From a virus, in IMG/VR virus record IMGVR_UViG_3300025889_000489, positions 1 to 33,547 of that record: a stretch of DNA of 33,547 nt. One strand, written 5' to 3'. The position numbers and the translations under genes were made by a program. The notes under the pieces are model-generated. The model made no database searches, was not told the origin of the DNA, and worked only from the letters and a program-made list of their open reading frames with translations. Shown one piece after another: positions 22,346 through 31,738 of this stretch; the first letter of the stretch is position 1; each line of letters opens with the position of its first letter.

Positions 22346-22564
22346 TTAGCCGCTCGCAATTATATACATGATTGACGTGCTGCCGCCACCACCACCGCCA
22401 CCACTAGACGCTACGCTCTGTAGCACTTCCATAGCAACAGCCGTAACGCGCGCAGCGGGGACAGGAGGGTCTTGCAAGACCTCCATCGCAACCGTGGTGA
22501 CACGTGCGGCAGGATCAGGTTGATAAACAACCTGCAATACCTGTTGTGTAACCCGATCAGCCAT
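22346..22564 (-). CDS. 72-residue repeat protein with poly-Gly linker
   Basis: Its ATG overlaps the upstream stop (TAATG), and its stop is one base from the next ATG. Three repeats of ~20 residues are visible: RVTQQVLQVVYQPDPAA, RVTTVAMEVLQDPPVPAA, RVTAVAMEVLQSVASS, followed by seven glycines and a short hydrophobic end. Small repeat proteins of this kind (R-V-[ST]-x-x-x-x-E-V-L) occur among phage tail fibre genes, function unknown. It is tucked between the two adhesin paralogues. Confidence 0.8.
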   Translation of the reverse strand: MADRVTQQVLQVVYQPDPAARVTTVAMEVLQDPPVPAARVTAVAMEVLQSVASSGGGGGGGSTSIMYIIASG

Positions 22565-23598
22565 TACGTCACGACCTCTACACCAACCTCAAGAGCATTG
22601 ATCGTTGTGTCCGTCCATGCAATCGACCCGTTAGGATCAAGTGGGAAGAAGTCACCGTAGAACCAACGATACAATGTTGGCAGACCGCGCGTGTTTCCAA
22701 CACTTTCAGACGCGCTCGAATTGATCAACGAGCGCACAGTACGGTCGCCTGCATCTGTTTTCTTGGCGCGATACCTAACCTGCACGCCGTGAATTGCAGA
22801 CGGAGTGTCTGCCAGATTGCCCATAGCAAACCGGCTTTCTTGCCCGGCTGTCGATGACGAAATGTAATCCGTGTCATCGTTCGCTGCATTAGGCGTTTCA
22901 TCAACGCATTGGAAGTCCGACCCAGCGCTGGCGGTCCAGTCCACTGTAGCGGCGTCGGCGGTAGGCGAATGCGTTGTGATCTTGGTATCACCAAGGAAGT
23001 CGTTTACTGTCGAACCCGTTGCGTCGTAGATCACGACATCATCGATATAAGCTTCGTTGGGATTAGACGCACCACCAGCACCAAGTTCAATAACACTTGC
23101 ACCAGAACCGGTTGAGTTGGTGTCCTGAGACGTGGCGTTGATAACGGTAGAGCCGTTGACCTTGACTTCAACAGCGCCGTTCGATGACGTGGTTCCGAGC
23201 GTCACCTTGACTTCAATCCAGTGCCACGAACCGGGCGTGAGTGAGTTACCTGCCTCACTGGTATTCGCACCGGAGCTGGGCTGTAGCGTAATGTTACCAG
23301 ACGCATTGTGCGAGAGAGTGATCAGCGGAGCGGTGGTGTCGGAAATAAGACGCACCAACTGCGCCGTAGCAACGCCTGTGTGTTTATAGGCAAAACCGAA
23401 GTAGACCACCGCACCATAAAGCACAACAGGGAACGTCTTAGTCCACTGGGTAAATGCCATGGTGAATTGAAGGGCGCCACCACCAAAACGACCGCCGCTT
23501 GTGTTTATGGTGCAGCCCGACTCCGGGCTCCAACCGCCGTCAGCCGCTTGCGCCGTGTCAGCGTAGCAATCAAAACCGTCCATAAATAGAAGTGCCAT
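22564..23598 (-). CDS. putative tail adhesin, ConA/LamG-like domain (paralogue 1)
   Basis: 344 residues. The N-terminal part is a predicted lectin-like beta-sandwich (MALLFMDGFDCY … GGRFGGGALQFT … GSWHWIEVKVTLG … AYIDDVVIYD). The C-terminal part (GDTKITTHSPTADAATVDWT, NDDTDYISSSTAGQ) is shared with paralogue 2 and is probably a tail-tip docking or trimer module. TAATG coupling at both ends shows it is part of one operon with its neighbours. Likely host-surface or glycan binding. Confidence 0.82.
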   Translation of the reverse strand: MALLFMDGFDCYADTAQAADGGWSPESGCTINTSGGRFGGGALQFTMAFTQWTKTFPVVLYGAVVYFGFAYKHTGVATAQLVRLISDTTAPLITLSHNASGNITLQPSSGANTSEAGNSLTPGSWHWIEVKVTLGTTSSNGAVEVKVNGSTVINATSQDTNSTGSGASVIELGAGGASNPNEAYIDDVVIYDATGSTVNDFLGDTKITTHSPTADAATVDWTASAGSDFQCVDETPNAANDDTDYISSSTAGQESRFAMGNLADTPSAIHGVQVRYRAKKTDAGDRTVRSLINSSASESVGNTRGLPTLYRWFYGDFFPLDPNGSIAWTDTTINALEVGVEVVT

Positions 23599-24350
23599 TA
23601 CACACGTGCTCCTGCGAGATTGAACCCGACATCGGCAAGCGTGGCGTCTCGCGGCGTCGGGGCTTCGATGGTTAGACGATCACCGGCTGCAAGCGTTGTT
23701 TCAGCGCCCGTTGTGGCGAACGTAAACGAGCCGCCAGTGTTGATTGTGATAGTGCCGATGGTTGAGCCATTCTTCTTTACGGTGAATGCGGCAGACGACG
23801 TGGGGTTAGTCCCCACGTGCCCGTACGAACCTGCGAAGTCGTCGGGCCACTCAACGCCGCGTACGGCTACGAACTTGAAGACTTCTGCGCCGTCACCCGG
23901 CCGGCCTGGGATATAGAGGCCAACATCGTACGGAGGGTTCGTCGCTGCCTGTCCCTTTGAGATTAGGTAGATGTCTTCATAACTTTGGAAGAACGTTCCG
24001 CTCTCACCCGGAAGCAGATCAACGTCAGCGCCGGTGCCCGACGACGCCTTGATCGTTGCCGTGTAGGTGCTGTCTTCGTTGATAACGGCGAACACACGCA
24101 CCGCGTTGACAGAATTGATCTGCGAGGGAAACGTTACGTTGAAGTTGGCTGAGCCGCCAGACACGCGGAACACATAGTTACGCGTCGCCTGCGCTTCGGT
24201 CCAAGCAACGGGACCGGCGCCAGCCGCGCTGTTCGACACGGATTTATTATGTGCCTGCTCCAACGCTGCGATAGCGTTATTGATGGTCACATATTTATTA
24301 TTCTGGCTTTCACCGATTTCGGTGACACCGAGAATTAGTGACGTACTCAT
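23598..24350 (-). CDS. tail fibre/tip protein (DUF2793-like N-terminus)
   Basis: 250 residues, AGGTGA upstream of ATG 24350. The N-terminal stretch MSTSLILGVTEIGESQNNKY with VTINNAIAALEQA is like DUF2793-type proteins, which open many alphaproteobacterial tail fibres. Residues ~150-250 are beta-rich and glycine-rich (SYGHVGTNPTSSAAFTVKKN … ITINTGGSFTFATTGAET). It sits between the hub and the adhesins, as expected for a connector or fibre. Exact role unproven. Confidence 0.75.
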   Translation of the reverse strand: MSTSLILGVTEIGESQNNKYVTINNAIAALEQAHNKSVSNSAAGAGPVAWTEAQATRNYVFRVSGGSANFNVTFPSQINSVNAVRVFAVINEDSTYTATIKASSGTGADVDLLPGESGTFFQSYEDIYLISKGQAATNPPYDVGLYIPGRPGDGAEVFKFVAVRGVEWPDDFAGSYGHVGTNPTSSAAFTVKKNGSTIGTITINTGGSFTFATTGAETTLAAGDRLTIEAPTPRDATLADVGFNLAGARV

Positions 24351-24359
24351 TTAATCACC

Positions 24360-27300
24360 TTACAGATGTTGCAGCCGCTTCGCGTTGAACACGCCGGGTT
24401 CGTTGCCGGTAACGGAAGTGCTAACGTGAACCAGAATATACAGATCGTCAGTTGTGTTGTCAAACCCATCTGCCGTCTGGTTAGCTGTGGTATACTCGTA
24501 GGAAGATACCGTAACAATCTCTTTACGGAGATAGGTCGTCGGATCGTCCAGATTGAAGGTTGAGAAGTCGGTGAGCAGGTACAGCGTGTACTCCTCACTC
24601 GGACCATCAGTGAACGCCTGCAACTCGGTACCGTCGTCCACCCATTCGCCGTCGTAGCGGGTGCGGTACTGCCATACGAAATCAGCGTTACCGCTCATAT
24701 CGTACTCGGCTTCAAGCCCACCCACGGACCAGGGGCGAACGTTGGAAGCTACGACACGGCGAATACATTCCGGCTGGAACGGGTTATTGCTGATCAAGCG
24801 GGCGCGGATCACCTTAGACGGGTTATCACCGAACGGAACCGTGAGCGTGCGGAAACTCGTATAGTCGAGAATACCTGCGTTGTTGCCGAGCAGCACGAAC
24901 CGCTCGCCGGAATAGTGCCCGACAGAAGCGGCGCCATCCGTACCGTACTTGGCACGAATAAGGTTCGTCAGCGAGTACGTGCCGTCGCCGTTGTCAGTTA
25001 CCGTCTGGAATTGCATCAACTCGCCGCCGATGACGCAAAGATTGATCAACCCATTGTTGATCATCGCATCCTCAGACGCCGCGCTTGCCAACGCTACGCC
25101 AGTCGTAGAGAGCATCTTGACGACAATCGTGGACTCGGTGTCCGTCGAGTAATACGAGACAGGCGTCTTAGGTGGCGTGATGACCGTACCCCAAGTGGGG
25201 AATGTCGTGATCGCCGGAACCAACAGATCATCGCCGCCGTCGATGCTGACCTTGAAGTCGCGCGGCAGAAGCTCTTGGTTCTCAATCGTGTTGAAGGCCG
25301 TCACCGTGTAAAGGTAGTTGGCCTCGTAGTCCGCAAGCACATTCGGATATGCGTACGGGATCGGGATCATCTCGATGTCGATGACAGGATCGAGCACGGA
25401 AATTGTGGAGCCGTCGAAGCGTCCGGTGATGCCGAACACGTTGACCTGATCGGTATAGATTTCGGGGTCTTCAAGAACCGCCGTCACTTCGATCAAGCCG
25501 TCAGCGCCTTCCGACAATTCACGGATACGGCACACAACGTCGCGCGTACCAGACATGGTAAGCGTGACCGTATCACCCGGCTCCAAGTAGGCGTACCGGC
25601 GCGGGATGCGGAAGTTGAAACTCGTCTCGTAAATGACCTTGGAGTAGAGTAACACTTCTGCCAACGTCTTCGCCGTCTCAGCATCAAGCACAATCGGAAC
25701 CGTGACTTCAATCGGCGCGTCCGCATCGAAGTCTAGGTTCGTGTACTTGGGCAGAACAAAGTTCTGAACGTTCTGCTCGTACTCACGACCGATGTCACGA
25801 TACGTGATAGTGATCTTACGCGCAGCGGCGAAGTCGGGATCGGTTCGCTCAGCAAGCCAGCCGTTCTGATCAACATCGGCAAGGTCTTCATTCGGAACGG
25901 TTGCTACAGATGCGGCGCCGCGCCCCTTGTAGACGATCTGTCCGTTGCTCTCGATGATGTCGAACGTGAAGACGGTAGCCAGTTCGTTGTAGGCGGTTTG
26001 TAGCGCAGTTGGGGCAGAAATAGTGTAGCCGTCCAATGTCAGGGCGGTCAGGTCATCCACACCAATCAATTCGTCGCTGACGCCTACGCGCTCCAACAAC
26101 TGACCAACAACAGAACTCACCGTCACCGCAGACCGCGCGGTGCGTCCGAGGTAGACCTTGCAAATCTGGTTCGTCGCCTCGTCGGTGACGTAGGTAAGCG
26201 TATTCTCAAAGCCGTTGTAGAATTGACCAATACCCGTATCGGTGGCACCGGGAAGACTCTCGGCAGTCAGGTCGTAGATGGGGATGGTGACGGTTCCGTC
26301 TACGGTATTGATCTGATAGATACGATCCTGGGGCCACTCAAGCCACGCGTACGTGCTGTTGGTGATCATCTCCGACGATGCCCACCCTTGTGTGGAATTG
26401 TTTGAGTATTTGACCGGAACCGACCAGATCACTTCGCCGGAGTACGGGTTGTACTTGACCATACGCGCAAAGTCGCTCAGACCGACTTCAGTACAGCGCG
26501 CAACGATGATGACCGTGCCATCCTCAGTATCATACATGAGTTTGACTACCTGCGTCGCGATACCTTCACCGAAGAAGTGCGACAACGAAATAGTATCGAT
26601 CTGAGTATGGACAGGACTGAATGGAGTCGCCTCGACGTACGAATTGTCGTACGAGATTACCCATATAGCAATCTCGGTTTTCTCATTCTGAGCGGCAGTC
26701 ACGCACAAAACGTTTGTTCCGTACGTGCTCGTAGTGCCGTCCGCAAAGGTCGGGTTATCCGCCTGTAGTGAAGGGGTCAACTGAATGGCGTATGCGTATA
26801 CGTCATTGTAGTTGGGGAACACCGAGTTGTTGAAACTCAGCATGTTCAACGTATTGTTGTTCGGGTTGACCTGCGCAAACGCGTAGCAACCGCCGAACAC
26901 ACTGAACCCCAGGAAGATGTCAGCAGGCATGCCGTCAGCGCCGCGCGCCACAAACGAGATGCACGTATCCTGCAACGCAGCAAAGCCGTCGCTTGCCATC
27001 GTCGACAGTGTAGCGTTGCCAGGACCGAGAATGTCGTTGACGAGGCCCGTATAGGCGTTGATGACGCTGATCGTATGCGCGTTCCCGAAGCTCGCACCTT
27101 GGAGGTAATGTCCGTTAGATAGCGAGAGCGTCTGGCGAGCGCGGAAAGATAATGAGCCGGTAAAGTTAGGCTCTACCGGCAACTGTCTAATCTGTTCGAA
27201 CGTCGTGTTGTTGATCAGCGTGTAGCCCGCGACATTCAGACCGGCGCCCGTGCCGGTCGAGTCTCGCGAGTGAACCGTGATCGTGTTGAAACTGGGATCA

Positions 27301-28154
27301 TAGGTCAGGAAGATGGGCTGTGCGTCATCAAACTCCTCGATAGGAGACGGGAACTGGAAATACGAACGTGGCGTGATGCCGGTCGTGTTCGCCAGAACTT
27401 CAACAGCCAGATCAGGAACGGCGTTGTCAGCCGACACGTAGTTCTCAACAAAGATGTAGGCGACACCACGATACGCGGGTGTTGTTCCGACACCTTCGAT
27501 GTCGATCATCGCCTGCGGAGGAAGTTGGGACTCAGTACCTTTGAAGATCGTGAACTTCGTGACCTTGTTGCTGATGCTGAGATTGCCGAACGGGCCTGCG
27601 GGGTCGGTGATGTCGATCTGCAACGACTTCAAGTTGCCGTCAGCATCGGCCTGCACGACGCCGTTCACGTCTGTGTCGGCTGTGTTGTCATAGATCAGGA
27701 CGTTGTTCGACCAGATGCGTAGGACGTTCGCAAGTTCGCCTTCACAGATCGCCAGAGCGAAACTGACGCTGTAGTATAGCCCCTGCTCTCCGGTATCTTG
27801 GATCGTGTAGTAGTTGGGCGTGCTGTTCGCCCAAATGACGTTGCCCTTCAACTTGTCAGCGCCGAAGACGAGCGGGATCGGCTGACCGTACGACGAGTTA
27901 GCGTAGTTGGTCAGTTTCTCAGGCGTAGGTAGTGGCGTAACAGGCACAGGCACAAGCGCGGCGCCGTCACAAGGCTGCGGTTTGCAGAACAACTCACACA
28001 TACCAGCCCAGGACGAACTAAGCCCCAGCGCTTTTGATATGCTCATGGCCGCAATCTGGCTGACCTTGCAGCAGTCAGCCCCGCCTCCCCCGCCACCGCC
28101 AGTGGTAGGGTTAGGTTGTGGCTTGAACGAATATGGGCCGATAAACTGAGGCAT
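24360..28154 (-). CDS. tail hub/host-specificity protein (GTA megatron/gpJ-like) with probable beta-propeller insertion
   Basis: 1264 residues; AAGGAG five bases before ATG 28154. After a Gly7 run and a Cys-rich N-terminus (~25-62), the hub core begins: SYGQPIPLVFGADKLKGNVI (88-107), YYSVSFALAICEGE (127-140). Residues ~280-690 are a WD/PQQ-like series of strands (…VISVINAYTG…, …MVKYNPYSGEVIW…, …IYQINTVDGTVTI…) that fit a beta-propeller. From ~700 the gpJ-like fold resumes (SSVVGQLLERVGV … RKITITYRDIGREYEQ). It forms the baseplate tip that contacts the host surface. Confidence 0.88.
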   Translation of the reverse strand: MPQFIGPYSFKPQPNPTTGGGGGGGADCCKVSQIAAMSISKALGLSSSWAGMCELFCKPQPCDGAALVPVPVTPLPTPEKLTNYANSSYGQPIPLVFGADKLKGNVIWANSTPNYYTIQDTGEQGLYYSVSFALAICEGELANVLRIWSNNVLIYDNTADTDVNGVVQADADGNLKSLQIDITDPAGPFGNLSISNKVTKFTIFKGTESQLPPQAMIDIEGVGTTPAYRGVAYIFVENYVSADNAVPDLAVEVLANTTGITPRSYFQFPSPIEEFDDAQPIFLTYDPSFNTITVHSRDSTGTGAGLNVAGYTLINNTTFEQIRQLPVEPNFTGSLSFRARQTLSLSNGHYLQGASFGNAHTISVINAYTGLVNDILGPGNATLSTMASDGFAALQDTCISFVARGADGMPADIFLGFSVFGGCYAFAQVNPNNNTLNMLSFNNSVFPNYNDVYAYAIQLTPSLQADNPTFADGTTSTYGTNVLCVTAAQNEKTEIAIWVISYDNSYVEATPFSPVHTQIDTISLSHFFGEGIATQVVKLMYDTEDGTVIIVARCTEVGLSDFARMVKYNPYSGEVIWSVPVKYSNNSTQGWASSEMITNSTYAWLEWPQDRIYQINTVDGTVTIPIYDLTAESLPGATDTGIGQFYNGFENTLTYVTDEATNQICKVYLGRTARSAVTVSSVVGQLLERVGVSDELIGVDDLTALTLDGYTISAPTALQTAYNELATVFTFDIIESNGQIVYKGRGAASVATVPNEDLADVDQNGWLAERTDPDFAAARKITITYRDIGREYEQNVQNFVLPKYTNLDFDADAPIEVTVPIVLDAETAKTLAEVLLYSKVIYETSFNFRIPRRYAYLEPGDTVTLTMSGTRDVVCRIRELSEGADGLIEVTAVLEDPEIYTDQVNVFGITGRFDGSTISVLDPVIDIEMIPIPYAYPNVLADYEANYLYTVTAFNTIENQELLPRDFKVSIDGGDDLLVPAITTFPTWGTVITPPKTPVSYYSTDTESTIVVKMLSTTGVALASAASEDAMINNGLINLCVIGGELMQFQTVTDNGDGTYSLTNLIRAKYGTDGAASVGHYSGERFVLLGNNAGILDYTSFRTLTVPFGDNPSKVIRARLISNNPFQPECIRRVVASNVRPWSVGGLEAEYDMSGNADFVWQYRTRYDGEWVDDGTELQAFTDGPSEEYTLYLLTDFSTFNLDDPTTYLRKEIVTVSSYEYTTANQTADGFDNTTDDLYILVHVSTSVTGNEPGVFNAKRLQHL

Positions 28155-28162
28155 GAGGCTCC

Positions 28163-31100
28163 TTATGCCTTCTTATTACGCTGCGTCGGGTCTTCCCGCT
28201 TATTGGCTGCGCCAAGACGTGCGCCGATGCGGTCAAACTCGGATTTGAACTCCTGCATGATCTGTGCCTTAGACTTGCTAAAGCTCGCAGCATCGGGAGT
28301 CTGGATATTCATTTGAATAGTGATCGGCGCGCGGCCTTCCGAACGCGGCGCAACGCTTGACACGCTCGTGCGGCTGCGCGACACGATGGACTCGCCCATA
28401 CGGCTCGTACCGCGATACTCGCGCGTCAACGTATCCATGAGCGCCGACACTTCTGCTGGCATCTGGACAGGAACACTACGTCCATCAGGAAGTGGGATCA
28501 CTGCTTCATCAGGATGCAACGTCGCGGAGAAGCCGCCCCGTGTATCTTTCCAAGCATTCGGTGAACCTGTGGCAAAGCCCATAGAGAAACTATTGGTACC
28601 GCCGTAACGCTGTCCTCTTGCGAACTGCTTCGCGCGGGTTTCGTAGCTCGACTTCATCTGCGGCGTCTGCGCGTTCTTCGCCATCTCACGATAGTAGGCG
28701 GCGGCGAGCGTCGGGTTAGACCACAGATAATCCTCGTAGGCAGACGCAGCATATCCAGCCGCGTTCTGCGCGTCGGCGTAGGCCTGACGATCACCAGGGT
28801 TGAGCATGATGCGTGGGGCGTTGCCCGTACCGTACTGGAAGTACGGCGCGTTATTCCAGATCGACTCGGCACGATCATTGGCCTGCGAAAGAGCGTTGCT
28901 CAAGGACTTCGCCTGCTGAGCAAACTCAAACAGCGTACCGGAGCCTCCGGTACCGCCAGTCAGTGCGCCGCCCGTGCCGATGTTGCCACCAGCAGAGCCG
29001 CCAAGTCCGAGGGTACCACCGCGGCTTGTGCCGCCGCCTGAGATACCACCGCCACCGCCGAACGACTTGAGCGCAGCAACGCCATTCACGACGGCGGCAA
29101 TACCGAGGGCCACTTTGTCGATGCTGTTCTTGAGAACAGACGTATTGGCGTTCACAGCTTCCCTGACACGCGCGACTTCCGTCTTCGTGTCAATCTGCAC
29201 GGTATACATCGCACTCATGATACCGGCGATTGCCGACATATCACCACCACCACCGCCAGCAATAGGGATCGCGCCACCACCTGTCAGAGGTACGACGGCT
29301 TCGTTGGGATGGAGTACGGCAGGGATACCGCCAGAACCGAGGATTTGGTTCGTATTCTCAATACCACCGGCAAGTTTCGGCGCGCCTTTCCACAGCGCAG
29401 CGGGGAGGTTACGCCACTTCTTGTTGGTCCCCTTGTGTGAGATACCGCCGCCAGAGAACAGCGACCCGCTGTCGAACATACTTCCTTCGAAGCCGATAGG
29501 CCCCTTCGCTTCCGGCATGCTCGTACCGTAGTCACCGCCGCTGGTAAGCGTAAAACTCGTCGTGCTGCTCTCAACCTGACGCTGCGTAGAGGCGAGCGAC
29601 TGCAACGCGCTCTCAAGGCTGCGAGCCTTAGACGTGGCGCTGCTCATGCTTGAGTCCATGTTGCGATAGCTGTTGGACGCTTTGTCAGACGCGTCGGCGG
29701 CAGAACTGGTGGCGCTACTTGCGCCTGACATTGCTGAACTATACTTCTCAGCGCCGCGTGCGACGTTGGTCATCGCCTCCTGCACTTTCTCCATGCGGGC
29801 GGCGAGTTCTTCCATCTTCTGCGCGTGTTCTTCGGCAGTAAGTGAGCCAGCCTTCAACTGCTCATTGTAGTTGGCAATAAGGCCCTGGATAACACCGATC
29901 TCAGCCCCAAGAACCTGCTGCGCCTGCGCAAGTTGCGTAGTGCTGATGCCCCAATCGTTCGAAGCGTTGGCGGCGGCGTACATCGCCTCACCCATCGTAT
30001 CGACTTCGCCATTGATGCCTTGCGCCGCCGCATATAGTTGGTTAGCGCTCTGTGCCGCAGTGGACGTTGCGCCAGCGAACATATTGTAGGCAACGACAGC
30101 CGCGCCAATAGCGACAGCGACGGCGGTGATAACAGGATTGAGCATCGCGAACGAAGCTATGGCAGATGCTACCGCCATACCGACGCTGCCGAGCGAAGTG
30201 ACGAGCGGAGCGAGAGACGACAGGCTCAACACACTCGCAGCCATACCGAGCGTCTTGAACGTAGCGCCGAGCGTGCCCGCCGCCACGACGGCGCCACCAA
30301 ACACGGCAGCAATACCGCCGAACGGGCCGGACAACAAATTGGTGATCGCCGCGCCGAGGTCTATAGCCATAGCCGCGATTGAACCAAGAGTAGCCCCGAG
30401 AGACGCCGCCGCACCGGAACTTACAAAATTCTGAACGGCGCTGGCGAGGTTATTCACAGACGGCGTGATGGCGTCGAAAAAGCCTCCGCTCACCGACATC
30501 TGTAGTTCGGCCCACGCATTGCCCATACGGTTTGACGCGCCGATCCACGTCTTCGCCATCGCTTCGGCAGCAGGACCCATCTCCTGCGCCAACAAGGCAG
30601 CAAACTTGCCGACGTTGCTGGAAGCGACTTGTCCAGCTTCCATCATCTTAGAAAGCTCTGCGGTGCCGATACCCATCGACTTAGCAAACAACTGCACAGC
30701 GCCGGGGATCGCGTCACCCAACTGCTGTTTCAATTCTTCGGCAGTGACCGTGCCTTTGTTGAACATCTGTTCAACAGCCTTGAACACACGCTGGGTCTTG
30801 ATCGCATCCGCGCCAACACCAGCAAGACCAACGGACAGGTCTTTGAAAATCTGATTGGCTTCCGCGCCGCTCCGTCCTGACAAACGGATCGCGGTGGCAA
30901 ACTTAGGATAGGTATCGACAAGTTCCCGCAACGGCAGACCTAGTTGTTCCGCAGTCGCGCGCAACACGTCTAGAGACGCCGCCGAGCCACCTACGTCCTT
31001 CATCGATACGTCAACGATGGACCGGAACGATGCCATCTGCTTTTCAATGTCGTTGAGGCCTGAGACAAACCGCCCGAACCCGACAGCACCAAGCGTGACG

Positions 31101-31669
31101 CCGAAACCGGCAAGCACGCCGTTGAGGGAGTTCATACCGGAGCCGAACGAACTTGCGCTCGCTCGCGCCGCCGTCATGGACGCACTCAGCGAATTGACCT
31201 GATTGACGCTGTTGAGAAGCGCTGCCGGAACCCGGAACCCGCGCATGGATGCGGTGAGGCTACGCGTCTGCGCGGACGCGTTCTGCGCAGCCGCCGCGAA
31301 ACTATTGAGCGCCGCGCCAGCCTGTGCGAGGCCTGGAGGAATGCGGATGCTGGCAAGAGCCGTGGACAATGCCTTGACGTTCGCCGTAACCTTGGCGATG
31401 TCAACGCGACCGATGGAGTTGAGCCCGCGCGCCAGCGTAGACAAGTCCTTCGCCGCGCCGAGTTGATTGACGGCTCGCGCAAGGCTATCGATAGACGAAA
31501 TGGCACCAGACGGAATGCCGGTAATGCCGTTGAAGGCCTTGACAAGGTTAGTGAACCGCGTCGCTTGCGGCATCCCGTCAAGCGCGGCTTTTAGGTTCTT
31601 CGCGGCGGCGGTAACGGCCTCAAGATTGGCTTTGGCGTTACCGGCGCTGATTTGAAGTTCAAGGGCCAA
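28163..31669 (-). CDS. tail tape measure protein
   Basis: About 1168 residues. TTG 31669 is chosen, with GGAG nine bases upstream; TTG 31684 is the alternative. The N-terminus is a long Ala-rich helical region. The tape-measure N-terminal domain is seen at IFKDLSVGLAGVGADAIKTQ … AVEQMFNKGTVTAEELKQQLG … LFAKSMGIGTAELSKMMEAG. A hydrophobic stretch (GGIAAVFGGAVVAAGTLGAT … LNPVITAVAVAIGAAVVAY) is membrane-active-like, followed by coiled coil and Gly-rich parts. It sets tail length; at ~1.5 angstrom per residue the tail would be about 175 nm. It follows the frameshifted chaperones, the standard order. Confidence 0.95.
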   Translation of the reverse strand: MALELQISAGNAKANLEAVTAAAKNLKAALDGMPQATRFTNLVKAFNGITGIPSGAISSIDSLARAVNQLGAAKDLSTLARGLNSIGRVDIAKVTANVKALSTALASIRIPPGLAQAGAALNSFAAAAQNASAQTRSLTASMRGFRVPAALLNSVNQVNSLSASMTAARASASSFGSGMNSLNGVLAGFGVTLGAVGFGRFVSGLNDIEKQMASFRSIVDVSMKDVGGSAASLDVLRATAEQLGLPLRELVDTYPKFATAIRLSGRSGAEANQIFKDLSVGLAGVGADAIKTQRVFKAVEQMFNKGTVTAEELKQQLGDAIPGAVQLFAKSMGIGTAELSKMMEAGQVASSNVGKFAALLAQEMGPAAEAMAKTWIGASNRMGNAWAELQMSVSGGFFDAITPSVNNLASAVQNFVSSGAAASLGATLGSIAAMAIDLGAAITNLLSGPFGGIAAVFGGAVVAAGTLGATFKTLGMAASVLSLSSLAPLVTSLGSVGMAVASAIASFAMLNPVITAVAVAIGAAVVAYNMFAGATSTAAQSANQLYAAAQGINGEVDTMGEAMYAAANASNDWGISTTQLAQAQQVLGAEIGVIQGLIANYNEQLKAGSLTAEEHAQKMEELAARMEKVQEAMTNVARGAEKYSSAMSGASSATSSAADASDKASNSYRNMDSSMSSATSKARSLESALQSLASTQRQVESSTTSFTLTSGGDYGTSMPEAKGPIGFEGSMFDSGSLFSGGGISHKGTNKKWRNLPAALWKGAPKLAGGIENTNQILGSGGIPAVLHPNEAVVPLTGGGAIPIAGGGGGDMSAIAGIMSAMYTVQIDTKTEVARVREAVNANTSVLKNSIDKVALGIAAVVNGVAALKSFGGGGGISGGGTSRGGTLGLGGSAGGNIGTGGALTGGTGGSGTLFEFAQQAKSLSNALSQANDRAESIWNNAPYFQYGTGNAPRIMLNPGDRQAYADAQNAAGYAASAYEDYLWSNPTLAAAYYREMAKNAQTPQMKSSYETRAKQFARGQRYGGTNSFSMGFATGSPNAWKDTRGGFSATLHPDEAVIPLPDGRSVPVQMPAEVSALMDTLTREYRGTSRMGESIVSRSRTSVSSVAPRSEGRAPITIQMNIQTPDAASFSKSKAQIMQEFKSEFDRIGARLGAANKREDPTQRNKKA

Positions 31670-31693
31670 TGTGGGAAACTCCAACGGATAAGC

Positions 31694-31734
31694 GGGTTAA
31701 CCCTAGCATGTTAATTTACTTGACACAAGTAAAT
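31694..31734. promoter_or_regulatory. paired palindromes between chaperones and tape measure
   Basis: ATTTACTTG-ACA-CAAGTAAAT (31714-31734) is a perfect 9-bp inverted repeat, and GGGTTAACCC (31694-31703) is a perfect 10-bp palindrome. They fill the only gap between the chaperone fusion and the tape measure gene. Operator or RNA hairpin are both possible; there is no T-run for a terminator. Confidence 0.5.
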
Positions 31735-31738
31735 ATCT

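Noticed and set aside
24915-25652. 245-residue plus-strand ORF opposite the hub gene
   Set aside because: Arg-rich antisense shadow of a well-supported hub protein.
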